Positions 7,923-15,340 of a stretch of 64,000 nucleotides of DNA are shown here, piece by piece (the stretch's first letter is position 1; each line of letters starts with the position of its first letter). Location: positions 310,001 to 374,000 of the forward strand of contig NZ_JBHTDD010000001.1 in the NCBI RefSeq assembly GCF_042666615.1. Reading direction: 5' to 3'. This stretch comes from KBS50 sp042666615 (GTDB taxonomy: Bacteria > Actinomycetota > Actinomycetes > Mycobacteriales > Micromonosporaceae). Under the pieces are notes generated by a model that saw only the letters and a list, made by a program, of their open reading frames with translations, was not told where the DNA came from and ran no database searches. The translations under genes and the position numbers were made by a program.

Positions 7923-9245
7923 TCAGACCTGTTCGCGGTAGTTCCGCATGAGCAGTAGCGCGCCGCCTACCAGCAACGCCGGCAGCACCGTGAAGCCGAG
8001 CAGCACGCCCAGCCGCGCGGAGTCGGGCTGGGCGGCCCCGCCGGTGATCGACGGGACGTAGCCGGAAACCTGTAACACCAGCCCGTAGATGCCCGGGCCG
8101 AGGGCCAGGCCGAACGTTTCTCCCGCCGTCCACAGGCCGGTGAACACACCCGCCTGCCGCCGCCCGGTGCGTCTGGTGTCGTACGCGATGCAGTCCGGCA
8201 GCATGGCCAGCCCGAAAACCTGCTGGCCGGCGTACCCGCAGCCGATGAGGGCAACCAGCAGGTAGACCGCGACGGCCGGCAGGGCCGGCGCCGCGACCAG
8301 GCCGAGCGCCCCCACCGCGAACAGCGCCGACGCGACGGTGAACGCGCGCGGCTTGCCCAGCCGGCCGCCGAGCCGGCTCCACACCGGCATCACCAGCAGC
8401 GCCGGCGCCACGAAGCAGGCGAACAGCAGGGTGGGGCCGGTCTCCGGATCGCGCAGCACGTGCCGGGCGAAGTAGGTCACCCCCGCCAGCACGGTGGCGA
8501 TCCCGGCGGCCTGGATCACGAAGCAGATCAGCAGCGCCCGGAACGGTCGGTTGCCGGCGGCGACCGCCAGTTGGGCGCGCAGGCTCGGCTCGCTCTGCTG
8601 GATGGCACCGGTGGGGGCGTTCGCGGTGCCGAGGAACGTGCCGAGCACGCCCACCACGATCAGCGCCGCCACGAACAGTCCCATCCACCGGTGACCCGGC
8701 AGCCCGCCGCCGCCACCCGTCACCACCAGCGGCGCCACCGCACCGGAGATCAGGATGGCCACCGCCAGCACGGCGATCCGCCAGGTCATCAGCCGGGTAC
8801 GTTCGGCGTAGTCGTCGGTCAACTCGGCGGGCATCGCCACGTACGGCACCTGGAAGAAGGCGAACGCGGTGGCCGCGGCGAGGAACGTCAGCGCCACCCA
8901 GCCGCCGGCGCCCGCCCCGGTGCCGGCCGGGCCGGCGAAGATGGCGGCGAACAGCACCGCCAACGCCAGCCCGCCCACCAGCACGTACGGGCGGCGGGCG
9001 CCCCAGCGCGACCGGGTGCGGTCGGAGATCCGGCCGGCCACCGGATTGACAAGCACGTCCCAGCCCTTCGGCAACAACACCAGCAGCGCGGCGACGCCGG
9101 CCGCTACGCCCAGCGTGTCGGTGAGGTACGGCAGCAGCAGCAACCCCGGCACGGTGCCGAACGCGCCGGTGACGAGGGAACCCGCCGCGTACCCGGTAAC
9201 CACTGTGCGGGGCAGGCCGGCGGCCCGGGCCGGGGATGCGGTCAT
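7923..9245 (-). CDS. MFS transporter, GPH (glycoside-pentoside-hexuronide) type
   Basis: A 440-residue protein with about 12 hydrophobic helices. The GPH-family signature NPVAGRISDRTRSRWGARRP follows helix 2 (about residues 67-86). A second conserved segment is LMTWRIAVL after helix 4. Family members import sugars or related organic solutes with a cation. The start ATG at 9245 has no clear ribosome site; an AT-rich palindrome GATTAATC (9255-9262) lies just upstream and could belong to a promoter or operator. It is the first gene of a two-gene unit with the sphingosine-lyase-like enzyme, suggesting that it imports that enzyme's substrate. Confidence 0.83.
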   Translation of the reverse strand: MTASPARAAGLPRTVVTGYAAGSLVTGAFGTVPGLLLLPYLTDTLGVAAGVAALLVLLPKGWDVLVNPVAGRISDRTRSRWGARRPYVLVGGLALAVLFAAIFAGPAGTGAGAGGWVALTFLAAATAFAFFQVPYVAMPAELTDDYAERTRLMTWRIAVLAVAILISGAVAPLVVTGGGGGLPGHRWMGLFVAALIVVGVLGTFLGTANAPTGAIQQSEPSLRAQLAVAAGNRPFRALLICFVIQAAGIATVLAGVTYFARHVLRDPETGPTLLFACFVAPALLVMPVWSRLGGRLGKPRAFTVASALFAVGALGLVAAPALPAVAVYLLVALIGCGYAGQQVFGLAMLPDCIAYDTRRTGRRQAGVFTGLWTAGETFGLALGPGIYGLVLQVSGYVPSITGGAAQPDSARLGVLLGFTVLPALLVGGALLLMRNYREQV

Positions 9246-9303
9246 GAAGCCGAAGATTAATCGCGTTCTGCTCCCGGTGACCAGGTGGCACGGCAGGGAA
9301 CCG

Positions 9304-9615
9304 TCAGGGCTGGCCCGGCGACCAGGCGGCGTGGCGGATGTCGACCCGGTCCCCGCGCAGCGGGGCGCCCTCGGCCAGCAGCCGGCCCCGCGCCTCCCGC
9401 TCGTGGCCGGGAGGCAGCCGGCCGGCGGAGTTGACCACCCGGTGCCAGGGCACTCCGCCGCCGTGCCGAGCCATGATGGACCCGACGAGCCGGGCCGACT
9501 CCCGCCCCGAACGGTCCGCGAGGTGGTCGGCGATCGCCCCGTACGACATCACCCGACCCGGCGGGATCCGCTCCACCAGGGCGAGCACCTCCTCGACGTA
9601 CTCCTCCGGAGTCAT
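9304..9615 (-). CDS. Alkyltransferase-like protein (ATL), inactive MGMT homologue
   Basis: 103 residues matching the C-terminal DNA-binding half of O6-alkylguanine-DNA alkyltransferases. The active-site motif PCHRV is replaced by PWHRV (VPWHRVVNSAGRL), so the alkyl-accepting cysteine is absent. This defines ATL proteins, which bind alkylated guanine and hand it to nucleotide-excision repair. The helix-turn-helix with the arginine finger is seen in RESARLVGSIM. The start ATG at 9615 follows a G-rich ribosome site (GGTGGGGGG). It is divergent from proB with 82 bases between starts. A homologous gene lies near moeZ in mycobacteria (Rv3204). Confidence 0.9.
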   Translation of the reverse strand: MTPEEYVEEVLALVERIPPGRVMSYGAIADHLADRSGRESARLVGSIMARHGGGVPWHRVVNSAGRLPPGHEREARGRLLAEGAPLRGDRVDIRHAAWSPGQP

Positions 9616-9697
9616 CCCCCCACCTTCCCGCGCCACGACCGGCCAGGATATGAGAACCGCGGCCGGCGCGGCGGGACGTACAGCGCAGAATGAGCGG

Positions 9698-10807
9698 GTG
9701 CGCGATGTGGTAACCACGGCCCGACGAATCGTCGTGAAGGTCGGCTCGTCCTCCCTGACCACCGCCACCGGCGGGCTCGACGCGGGACGTGTCGACCGGT
9801 TGGTGGCGGCGCTGGCCGGCGCCCTGAGCGACGGGCGGGAGGTGGTGCTGGTCTCGTCCGGCGCCATCGCGGCCGGGCTGGCCCCGCTGGGGCTGCCCCG
9901 ACGACCGCGCGACCTGGCCACCCAGCAGGCCGCGGCCAGCGTCGGGCAGGGTCTGCTGATCGGGCGGTACGCGGACGGCTTCGCCCGGTACGGCCGGACG
10001 GTCGGCCAGGTGCTGCTCACCGTCGACGACGTGACCCGGCGGGCACACTACCGCAACGCGTACCGCACCCTGCGCAAGCTGCTCGATCTCGGAGCGGTGC
10101 CGATCGTCAACGAGAACGACACCGTGGCCACCGACGAGATCCGGTTCGGCGACAACGACCGGCTGGCCGCGCTTGTGGCCGCGCTCGTCCAGGCCGACCT
10201 GCTGGTCCTGCTCTCCGATGTGGACGCCCTCTACACCGGCGACCCGGACCGGCCGGACTCCCGCCGCATCGACGAGGTACGCGACGAGGCCGACCTGGCC
10301 GGCGTGGTGATCGGCAGGGCCGGGCGGGCCGGCGTCGGCACCGGCGGCATGGTGACCAAGGTGGAGGCCGCCCGGATCGCCACCGGGTTCGGCATACCGG
10401 TGGTGCTGACCTCGGCACCGTTGGCCGCCGAGGCCCTGGCCGGCGAACCGGTGGGCACCCTGTTCCACCGGGTCCGGCAACGGCCCGCCGCCCGGCTGTT
10501 CTGGCTCGCCCACGCCACCGCGCCGCGCGGCCGGTTGCACCTCGACCCGGGCGCCGTGCACGCCGTGGTACGCCGGCGCAAGTCGCTGCTTCCGGCCGGG
10601 ATCACCGCCGTCGACGGCGCGTTCACCGCCGGGGACCCGGTCGACCTGGTGGACGACACCGGCGCCCCGGTCGCCCGCGGGCTGGTCAACTACGACGCGG
10701 TCGAGTTGCCCGGGCTCCTGGGCCGGTCAACTCCGGAACTCGCGGCCGCGCTCGGTCCGGCGTACGAACGGGAGGTCGTTCACCGTGACGACCTCGTCCT
10801 GCTGTAG
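9698..10807 (+). CDS. proB: Glutamate 5-kinase
   Basis: A 369-residue ProB, the first step of proline synthesis: ATP-dependent phosphorylation of glutamate. The amino-acid-kinase domain begins at IVVKVGSSSLT. It carries VLVSSGAIAAG, VNENDTVATDEIRFGDND (glutamate and ATP contacts) and GVGTGGMVTKVEAA. The C-terminal quarter (from about residue 280, GRLHLDPGAVHAV) is a PUA domain, giving the usual long form. The start is taken as GTG at 9698; GTG at 9707 is possible and ribosome-site evidence is weak for both. No proA or obg gene is adjacent. Confidence 0.93.
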   Translation: MRDVVTTARRIVVKVGSSSLTTATGGLDAGRVDRLVAALAGALSDGREVVLVSSGAIAAGLAPLGLPRRPRDLATQQAAASVGQGLLIGRYADGFARYGRTVGQVLLTVDDVTRRAHYRNAYRTLRKLLDLGAVPIVNENDTVATDEIRFGDNDRLAALVAALVQADLLVLLSDVDALYTGDPDRPDSRRIDEVRDEADLAGVVIGRAGRAGVGTGGMVTKVEAARIATGFGIPVVLTSAPLAAEALAGEPVGTLFHRVRQRPAARLFWLAHATAPRGRLHLDPGAVHAVVRRRKSLLPAGITAVDGAFTAGDPVDLVDDTGAPVARGLVNYDAVELPGLLGRSTPELAAALGPAYEREVVHRDDLVLL

Positions 10808-10846
10808 TTGTGTAAGGAAGGGCCCTCCGGACCCACCGGCCGCCGG

Positions 10847-11509
10847 TCAGCACGCCGGCGCAGCGTCGGCGGACCCGGGAGCCGCTGACCCGGAAGCGGG
10901 GCCGTCGTCCAGGAAGGTGCGCGCGACCAGCAGCGCGAAATAGTCGCCGAACTGGCCGGATGACCATTCCCGGTCGACGGTGAGTCGTTCCAGGAAGTCC
11001 CACGACATCAGCGCCCAGATCATGTCAGCGGCGAGCTGAGGGGTCCACGGTGGAGCGAGCCGACCCTCCCGATCCAACCAGTCAGCCAGCCGACGGGAAC
11101 CGGCGCTCCAGCCACTCATGATTCGCTGCCAGACCTCGGCCGCGTCCGCGTCGGTACGGCGGTCGTGCTCCAGTGCACGGGCGACCGCGAGGATGCGTGG
11201 GTGAGCCCGCCCGATGTGCCGCGCCCACTCGGTGAGCGCGGTCTCGGCGTCCGGCGCGGCCCAGACCGCAGCCAGTGACTCGGCGAGCCTCTCGGTCTCA
11301 CCGAAGCTGCGGACCAGTGTGCCGAGCAGTTCCCCGCGGGACGCGAAATGCAGGTAGACGGCGCGGTGCGAGACCCCGGCCCGGTCCGCGACCGCCGCCA
11401 TCGTGAGGCTTGCGAAACCCTCCGTCTCGATCAGCTCCCGGGCCTGGTCCAGCAGCGCCTGACGGGTCCGACGGCTCCGGGCGGTACGGGGCTCGCCGAT
11501 GGCGGACAC
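10847..11509 (-). CDS. TetR-family transcriptional regulator
   Basis: A 220-residue repressor with an N-terminal helix-turn-helix (FASLTMAAVADRAGVSHRAVYLHF, residues about 30-53, quoted here only as its family hallmark GVSHRAVYLHF ending). An effector-binding helical domain follows. The GTG start at 11509 is preceded by GAGGAG; an ATG 33 bases further out lacks a ribosome site. It is divergent from a small membrane-protein gene, and a near-perfect palindrome sits on that gene's probable promoter (11560-11589). It therefore most likely represses that gene and possibly itself. The ligand is unknown. Confidence 0.88.
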   Translation of the reverse strand: MSAIGEPRTARSRRTRQALLDQARELIETEGFASLTMAAVADRAGVSHRAVYLHFASRGELLGTLVRSFGETERLAESLAAVWAAPDAETALTEWARHIGRAHPRILAVARALEHDRRTDADAAEVWQRIMSGWSAGSRRLADWLDREGRLAPPWTPQLAADMIWALMSWDFLERLTVDREWSSGQFGDYFALLVARTFLDDGPASGSAAPGSADAAPAC

Positions 11510-11559
11510 GCGTTCTCCTCGCTCTCGGGGGCGGAGCTTCACTGCTCCTGAAGATACCC

Positions 11560-11589
11560 TTGACGAAACTTCATGGCGTATGTAGTTTC
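11560..11589 (+). promoter_or_regulatory. Promoter with overlapping TetR-type operator
   Basis: The arms GAAACTTCAT (11565-11574) and ATGTAGTTTC (11580-11589) form a palindrome with one mismatched pair around GGCGT. A -35-like TTGACG (11560-11565) and a -10-like TAGTTT (11583-11588) are 17 bases apart and overlap it. A bound repressor would block RNA polymerase. It lies between the divergent TetR gene and the membrane-protein gene. Confidence 0.7.
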
Positions 11590-11634
11590 CTGATATTAGT
11601 TCACAACCTCTGCACTTACTGGAGGGAGATCGCC

Positions 11635-12072
11635 ATGAACAGTTCCGCAGGAATGCGACGTCGACAGATCCGCGGTGCCGCCGTCATCGCCGCCATCCTT
11701 GCCGCACTGCTGGTCTGGGCCGGCGCGCGGCTCGCCGGCGCGCACCTGCGGGTCCAGCCCGACGGTGCGGCACCGATGGTGGTGGGCCCCGGCATCGTGG
11801 CCGCCTTTGCGGCGCAGGCTGCCCTCCTCGGCTGGCTCTCGCTGGCCGTTCTGGAGCGCCTGACGCCAAGACACGCCGCCATCGCCTGGGGCATCCTCGC
11901 CGGGATCGTGCTGCTTGTCTCGTTCGTTCCGGTATTAACCGTGACGGCGAGTGGTGGCACCCGATTGGCGCTGGGCCTGATGCACATCGCGGTCGCCGCT
12001 GTTCTCGTACCGCCGCTGCTGCGGACCAGCAGCCATGCCACGCAGTCCCGGATGGCGACCGCCCCCGCCTGA
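11635..12072 (+). CDS. Small four-helix membrane protein, DUF6069-like
   Basis: 145 residues with four predicted transmembrane helices (about residues 15-32, 52-72, 82-103 and 112-132). The extracellular loop reads GAHLRVQPDGAAPMVVGPG. The pattern resembles DUF6069, a family of unknown function usually found beside TetR regulators in actinobacteria. The ATG at 11635 has a strong GGAGGGA site 8 bases upstream. Expression is probably controlled by the divergent TetR gene through the palindrome at 11565-11589. No catalytic motif is visible. Confidence 0.75.
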   Translation: MNSSAGMRRRQIRGAAVIAAILAALLVWAGARLAGAHLRVQPDGAAPMVVGPGIVAAFAAQAALLGWLSLAVLERLTPRHAAIAWGILAGIVLLVSFVPVLTVTASGGTRLALGLMHIAVAAVLVPPLLRTSSHATQSRMATAPA

Positions 12073-12106
12073 CTCGGCGGGTACAGCCGATCCCTACCCG
12101 CGAAAC

Positions 12107-12140
12107 GGCTGCCGCTGAACCGCCCGGATCAGCGGCAGCC
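12107..12140. terminator. Bidirectional terminator hairpin between convergent genes
   Basis: A perfect 12-bp stem (12107-12118 with 12129-12140, GGCTGCCGCTGA and its complement) encloses a 10-base loop. The right arm contains the stop codon and last codons of the minus-strand gene that ends at 12129. No T-run is present, as is common in high-GC actinomycetes. Confidence 0.7.
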
Positions 12141-12959
12141 GCGGATCGCCGCCAGGGTGGTGTGTACGGCCAGCCCCTCACCCTCGTCGGTGTCCCAGCC
12201 GCCGTCGCTGCGCTGGGTGTCCGCGAGCCGCCTGCTGGCCGCGATCAGGAACCGGTCGTCCACCGGGACGTCCAGCCGGCGCATCGCCGCGGCGATCCAG
12301 GCCACCTCACTCGCCGACAGGTCGTCGATCCGGTCCACCAGCACCAGACCGATCCGGGTCGACTCGTAGAACAACTGCTTCCGGTAGAGCACGGCCGCCG
12401 TGAGCCCGCCGGCGACCAGGAAGGACGGCCAACTACCGTCCGGTCGGAGCCGGCCCGCGAGGGCCTGCGCGGCGCCGTGGACGACTCCGGCGTACACACC
12501 GCCGACCCGGTGGTCGAGCGGCCCGGCAGCCCTGGCGTCCAGCCCGGCGGCGGTGAGCCAGAACGCCGCGTTCGCGGTCAGATAGAAGGCCGCCTCCGGA
12601 TCGCCGGGCCTGGCCCACGGCGGCGCCTGCTCGGCCAGCGCCGGGTCCTCCTCCCAGGTGCCGTCCTGCCGCTGCGCGGAGGCCAGCCAGTCCAGTGCGT
12701 GCCGGGCGGCCGGTCGGGACAGGGCGCCGAGGTCGTCCAGCTCGGCGAGCCGGAAACAGGTGGCGTCGACCGAGGCGATCGCGCCGGCCCAGGTGGCCGG
12801 CCAGCCGCCGTCGGGGGCCTGACCGAGCTCGGCGGCATCGAGGATGTCCACCGGCGCGGCCGCGCCGGTCATCAATCGGTGCAGGCGGGCGCGTTCGACC
12901 GGGTCGCCGTGCGCAACCACGAAGCCGACGGCCGCGTCCATGTCGATCACGGACGTCAC
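12129..12959 (-). CDS. Prenyltransferase/squalene-cyclase repeat protein
   Basis: About 276 residues built of alpha-helical repeats with QW-like motifs: PDGGWPATW, QDGTWEED, PDGSWPSF and SDGGWDTD. This is the alpha/alpha-barrel fold of terpene cyclases and prenyltransferase beta subunits. The catalytic DxDD or QxxxDxSW segment of active cyclases is not evident, so an enzymatic role is uncertain. The GTG at 12959 is the preferred start; a start 63 bases upstream is possible but lies next to a palindrome. The gene follows moeZ on the same strand. The family is often kept beside moeZ in actinomycetes, but its function is not known to me. Confidence 0.72.
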   Translation of the reverse strand: MTSVIDMDAAVGFVVAHGDPVERARLHRLMTGAAAPVDILDAAELGQAPDGGWPATWAGAIASVDATCFRLAELDDLGALSRPAARHALDWLASAQRQDGTWEEDPALAEQAPPWARPGDPEAAFYLTANAAFWLTAAGLDARAAGPLDHRVGGVYAGVVHGAAQALAGRLRPDGSWPSFLVAGGLTAAVLYRKQLFYESTRIGLVLVDRIDDLSASEVAWIAAAMRRLDVPVDDRFLIAASRRLADTQRSDGGWDTDEGEGLAVHTTLAAIRGCR

Positions 12960-13016
12960 CGTACTGGTCAGCCGCTTGTTACGCCTCGGTAGGTCGGTCA
13001 GCCCTGGCGCAAGAAA

Positions 13017-13053
13017 GGGCACCTTGTTAACGCATAGCGTTAGTAAGGGGCCC
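13017..13053. repeat. Palindromic intergenic element upstream of the prenyltransferase-repeat gene
   Basis: Two 17-base arms (13017-13033 and 13037-13053) flank ATA with two mismatches; the core reads GTTAACGC-ATA-GCGTTAGT and the outer part ends in GGGGCCCCTT. It may be a terminator for moeZ, which ends at 13063 on the minus strand. A partial relative, TAAGGAAGGGCCC, occurs just after proB near 10813-10825, so this could belong to a dispersed repeat family. Confidence 0.6.
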
Positions 13054-13062
13054 CTTCTCGCA

Positions 13063-14244
13063 TCAGTACGCGGGGAGAGAGGGATCGATCTGCTTGATCC
13101 AGGAGAGCACTCCGCCCTGGACGTGGACCGCGTTGCCGAAGCCGGCGGCCTTGATCGCGGCGAGCGCCTCGGCGGACCGGACGCCCGACTTGCAGTGCAG
13201 CACGATCTGCCGGTCCTGGGGCAGCCGGGCCAACGCCTCGCCGGAAATGATGTCGCCCTTGGGAATCAGCGTGGCACCGGGGATTCGGACGATTTCGTAC
13301 TCGGCCGGCTCCCGCACGTCGACCAGGAAGATGTCCTTGCCCGCGTCCTGCCACTCCTTGAGTTCCCGGGCCGTGATCGTGGCGCCGAGCGTCGCCTCCT
13401 GCGCCTCGGTGGACACCGCGCCGCAGAAGTCCTCGTAGTCCTCCAGCAGGTCGGTAACCGTCGGATTCTCCCCGCACAGCGCGCACTGCGGATCCTTGCG
13501 GACCTTGATCTTGCGGTACGTCATCTCCAGCGCGTCGTATACCATGAGGCCGCCGACCAGCGGCTCCCCGACACCGGTAAGCAGCTTGATCGCCTCGGTG
13601 ACCTGGATCGAGCCGATCGAGGCGCAGAGCACACCGAGCACCCCACCCTCCGCGCACGAGGGCACCATGCCGGGTGGCGGCGGCTCCGGGTAGAGGCACC
13701 GGTAGCAGGGTCCGTGCTCGGCCCAGAAGACCGACGCCTGACCGTCGAACCGGTAGATCGAACCCCAGACGTACGGCTTACCGAGCAGCACCGCCGCGTC
13801 GTTGACCATGTATCGGGTGGCGAAGTTGTCGGTGCCGTCGACGATCAGGTCGTACCCGGAGAAGATCTCCCGGACGTTCTCCCGATCCAGCGCGGTGTTG
13901 TGGATGACCACCTCGACCAACGGGTTGATCTCCCGGATCGTCGCCGCCGCGGACTCGGCCTTCGGCCGCCCGACATCGGACTGGCCGTGGATCACCTGAC
14001 GCTGGAGGTTGGACTCGTCCACCGTGTCGAAGTCGATGATGCCGAGCGTGCCGACCCCGGCGGCGGCCAGATACATCAGGGCCGGCGAACCGAGGCCACC
14101 GGCACCCACGCAGAGCACCCTGGCGTTCTTCAGCCGTTTCTGCCCCTCGACCCCGACATCCGGGATGATCAGGTGGCGCGAGTAACGGCGGATCTCGTCA
14201 ACGGTGAGCTCGGCGGCGGGCTCGACCAGCGGGGGCAGCGTCAC
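13063..14244 (-). CDS. moeZ: Adenylyltransferase/sulfurtransferase MoeZ
   Basis: A 393-residue two-domain protein. The N-terminal ThiF/MoeB/E1-like domain has the ATP loop VGAGGLGSP (about residues 46-54), the R-finger region ESNLQRQVIHG, and zinc cysteines in CYRCLYPE and CALCGE. The C-terminal rhodanese domain (about 295-393) carries the sulfur-bearing cysteine in HCKSGVRS. MoeZ adenylates and then thiolates the C-terminal glycine of small sulfur-carrier proteins for cofactor and metabolite pathways. GTG at 14244 is chosen for the upstream GGAG and because the length matches the family; ATG at 14280 is possible. The rhodanese domain is intact, so it can thiocarboxylate its partners. Confidence 0.95.
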   Translation of the reverse strand: MTLPPLVEPAAELTVDEIRRYSRHLIIPDVGVEGQKRLKNARVLCVGAGGLGSPALMYLAAAGVGTLGIIDFDTVDESNLQRQVIHGQSDVGRPKAESAAATIREINPLVEVVIHNTALDRENVREIFSGYDLIVDGTDNFATRYMVNDAAVLLGKPYVWGSIYRFDGQASVFWAEHGPCYRCLYPEPPPPGMVPSCAEGGVLGVLCASIGSIQVTEAIKLLTGVGEPLVGGLMVYDALEMTYRKIKVRKDPQCALCGENPTVTDLLEDYEDFCGAVSTEAQEATLGATITARELKEWQDAGKDIFLVDVREPAEYEIVRIPGATLIPKGDIISGEALARLPQDRQIVLHCKSGVRSAEALAAIKAAGFGNAVHVQGGVLSWIKQIDPSLPAY

Positions 14245-14418
14245 GGTTGGACTCCGTTCGACAGCGGTCTGCGGCGCCATTGTTGCTCGGATCGCCGCCC
14301 GGCTGCCATGAGCCGGGACACGCGTCCGGCATCCGGGATCGGGAATAACCGGGCGCTCAGGGTGCGAGGAGGGTCCCCGCGCCTTGGGCGCGAACATGCG
14401 CGAACGGCCGCGCCGCAG

Positions 14419-15267
14419 TCAGGGAACCGGCGGGCCCACGTACCGGTGGCCCCCGACCTGCGGCCATCCGTTCGCCGTACAGCCAGCCAGGCCGTACGTC
14501 TGCTGCTGCATCACCGGCGCCGGCGCGTCGATCGCCGGGCACGCCTCATGACCGAAGCCCAACTCGTGGCCGACCTCGTGGTTCACCGCGTACGTCCGGT
14601 AGACGGCCAGCGGAGCGCCGTATCCGGGGACGGCCGTCGACCACCGAGTGAGATTGATGATCACCTGACCGGGCAGCCGGCACGAGGTATAACCCTCGGT
14701 GGCCAGCCCACCCTCGGCGCACATCCGCTCGGACGTCGTGGCGGTGGCCAGATAGATGGTGAAGTCGGCCGGCGCCGGGCCGGGCACCCGTTGGAAGCGG
14801 ACGTCTCCGCCAGCGATCCAGCCGCGCGGATCTCCGAGCACCGTGTCCACGGCAGCGGCGAACTCCGCCGGCTGCTGACCGGCTCCGCGCTCGACCGCCA
14901 CCCGGAAGGACCGGAGACCGCCGGCCACGCCGAGCACCGGACCGCCCGTCTCCGCGTACGCGAACGTCCCCGGTCCGGCCGACGGCACGCTCAACGGGCC
15001 GGTCGGCGCGGTGGTGGCCAGCGGCACCGGGTGGACGACGGCCTCGGAGGGCAGGAGTGACGGGCCGGCTCCGGCGGTCTGATCGGAGCGGTCCGGGCGG
15101 GCCTCGCTGGTGGCGGCGGGCCGGCCCACGCCGGCGGCAGCCGGATCCGGGCCACGGTCGGGCATCGTCGCGAGCCACCGGTATCCGGCCGCCGCTGACA
15201 GGATCAGCAGCAGAGCCACAAGCGCGACGCGACGGCGGTCGGTGAGGGCACTGGACGGGCTGGCCAT
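14419..15267 (-). CDS. Secreted DUF3152 protein with metzincin zinc-protease signature
   Basis: 282 residues. One N-terminal transmembrane/signal helix (about 13-30) leads to a disordered Ala/Pro linker and a conserved domain from about residue 98. HEVGHELGFGH at 230-240 matches the metzincin zinc motif HExxHxxGxxH exactly. PVMQQQT (about 251-257) supplies a methionine where a Met-turn would lie. Four cysteines (about 183, 196, 243, 263) could form two disulfides. GTG at 15276 is an alternative start. A paralogue lies immediately upstream on the same strand. DUF3152 has no assigned function that I know of; extracellular peptidase activity is inferred. Confidence 0.82.
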   Translation of the reverse strand: MASPSSALTDRRRVALVALLLILSAAAGYRWLATMPDRGPDPAAAGVGRPAATSEARPDRSDQTAGAGPSLLPSEAVVHPVPLATTAPTGPLSVPSAGPGTFAYAETGGPVLGVAGGLRSFRVAVERGAGQQPAEFAAAVDTVLGDPRGWIAGGDVRFQRVPGPAPADFTIYLATATTSERMCAEGGLATEGYTSCRLPGQVIINLTRWSTAVPGYGAPLAVYRTYAVNHEVGHELGFGHEACPAIDAPAPVMQQQTYGLAGCTANGWPQVGGHRYVGPPVP

Positions 15268-15340
15268 GACGCCCACAGCAGCACAGCGGACGTGCCAGCA
15301 TCGACCGCTTCGCCGCGTTTGTCACCCGTACGGCTGGCGT

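Noticed and set aside
12844..15060. 738-residue plus-strand frame opposite moeZ and DUF3152
   Set aside because: It is the antisense frame of well-supported genes and contains no conserved motif.
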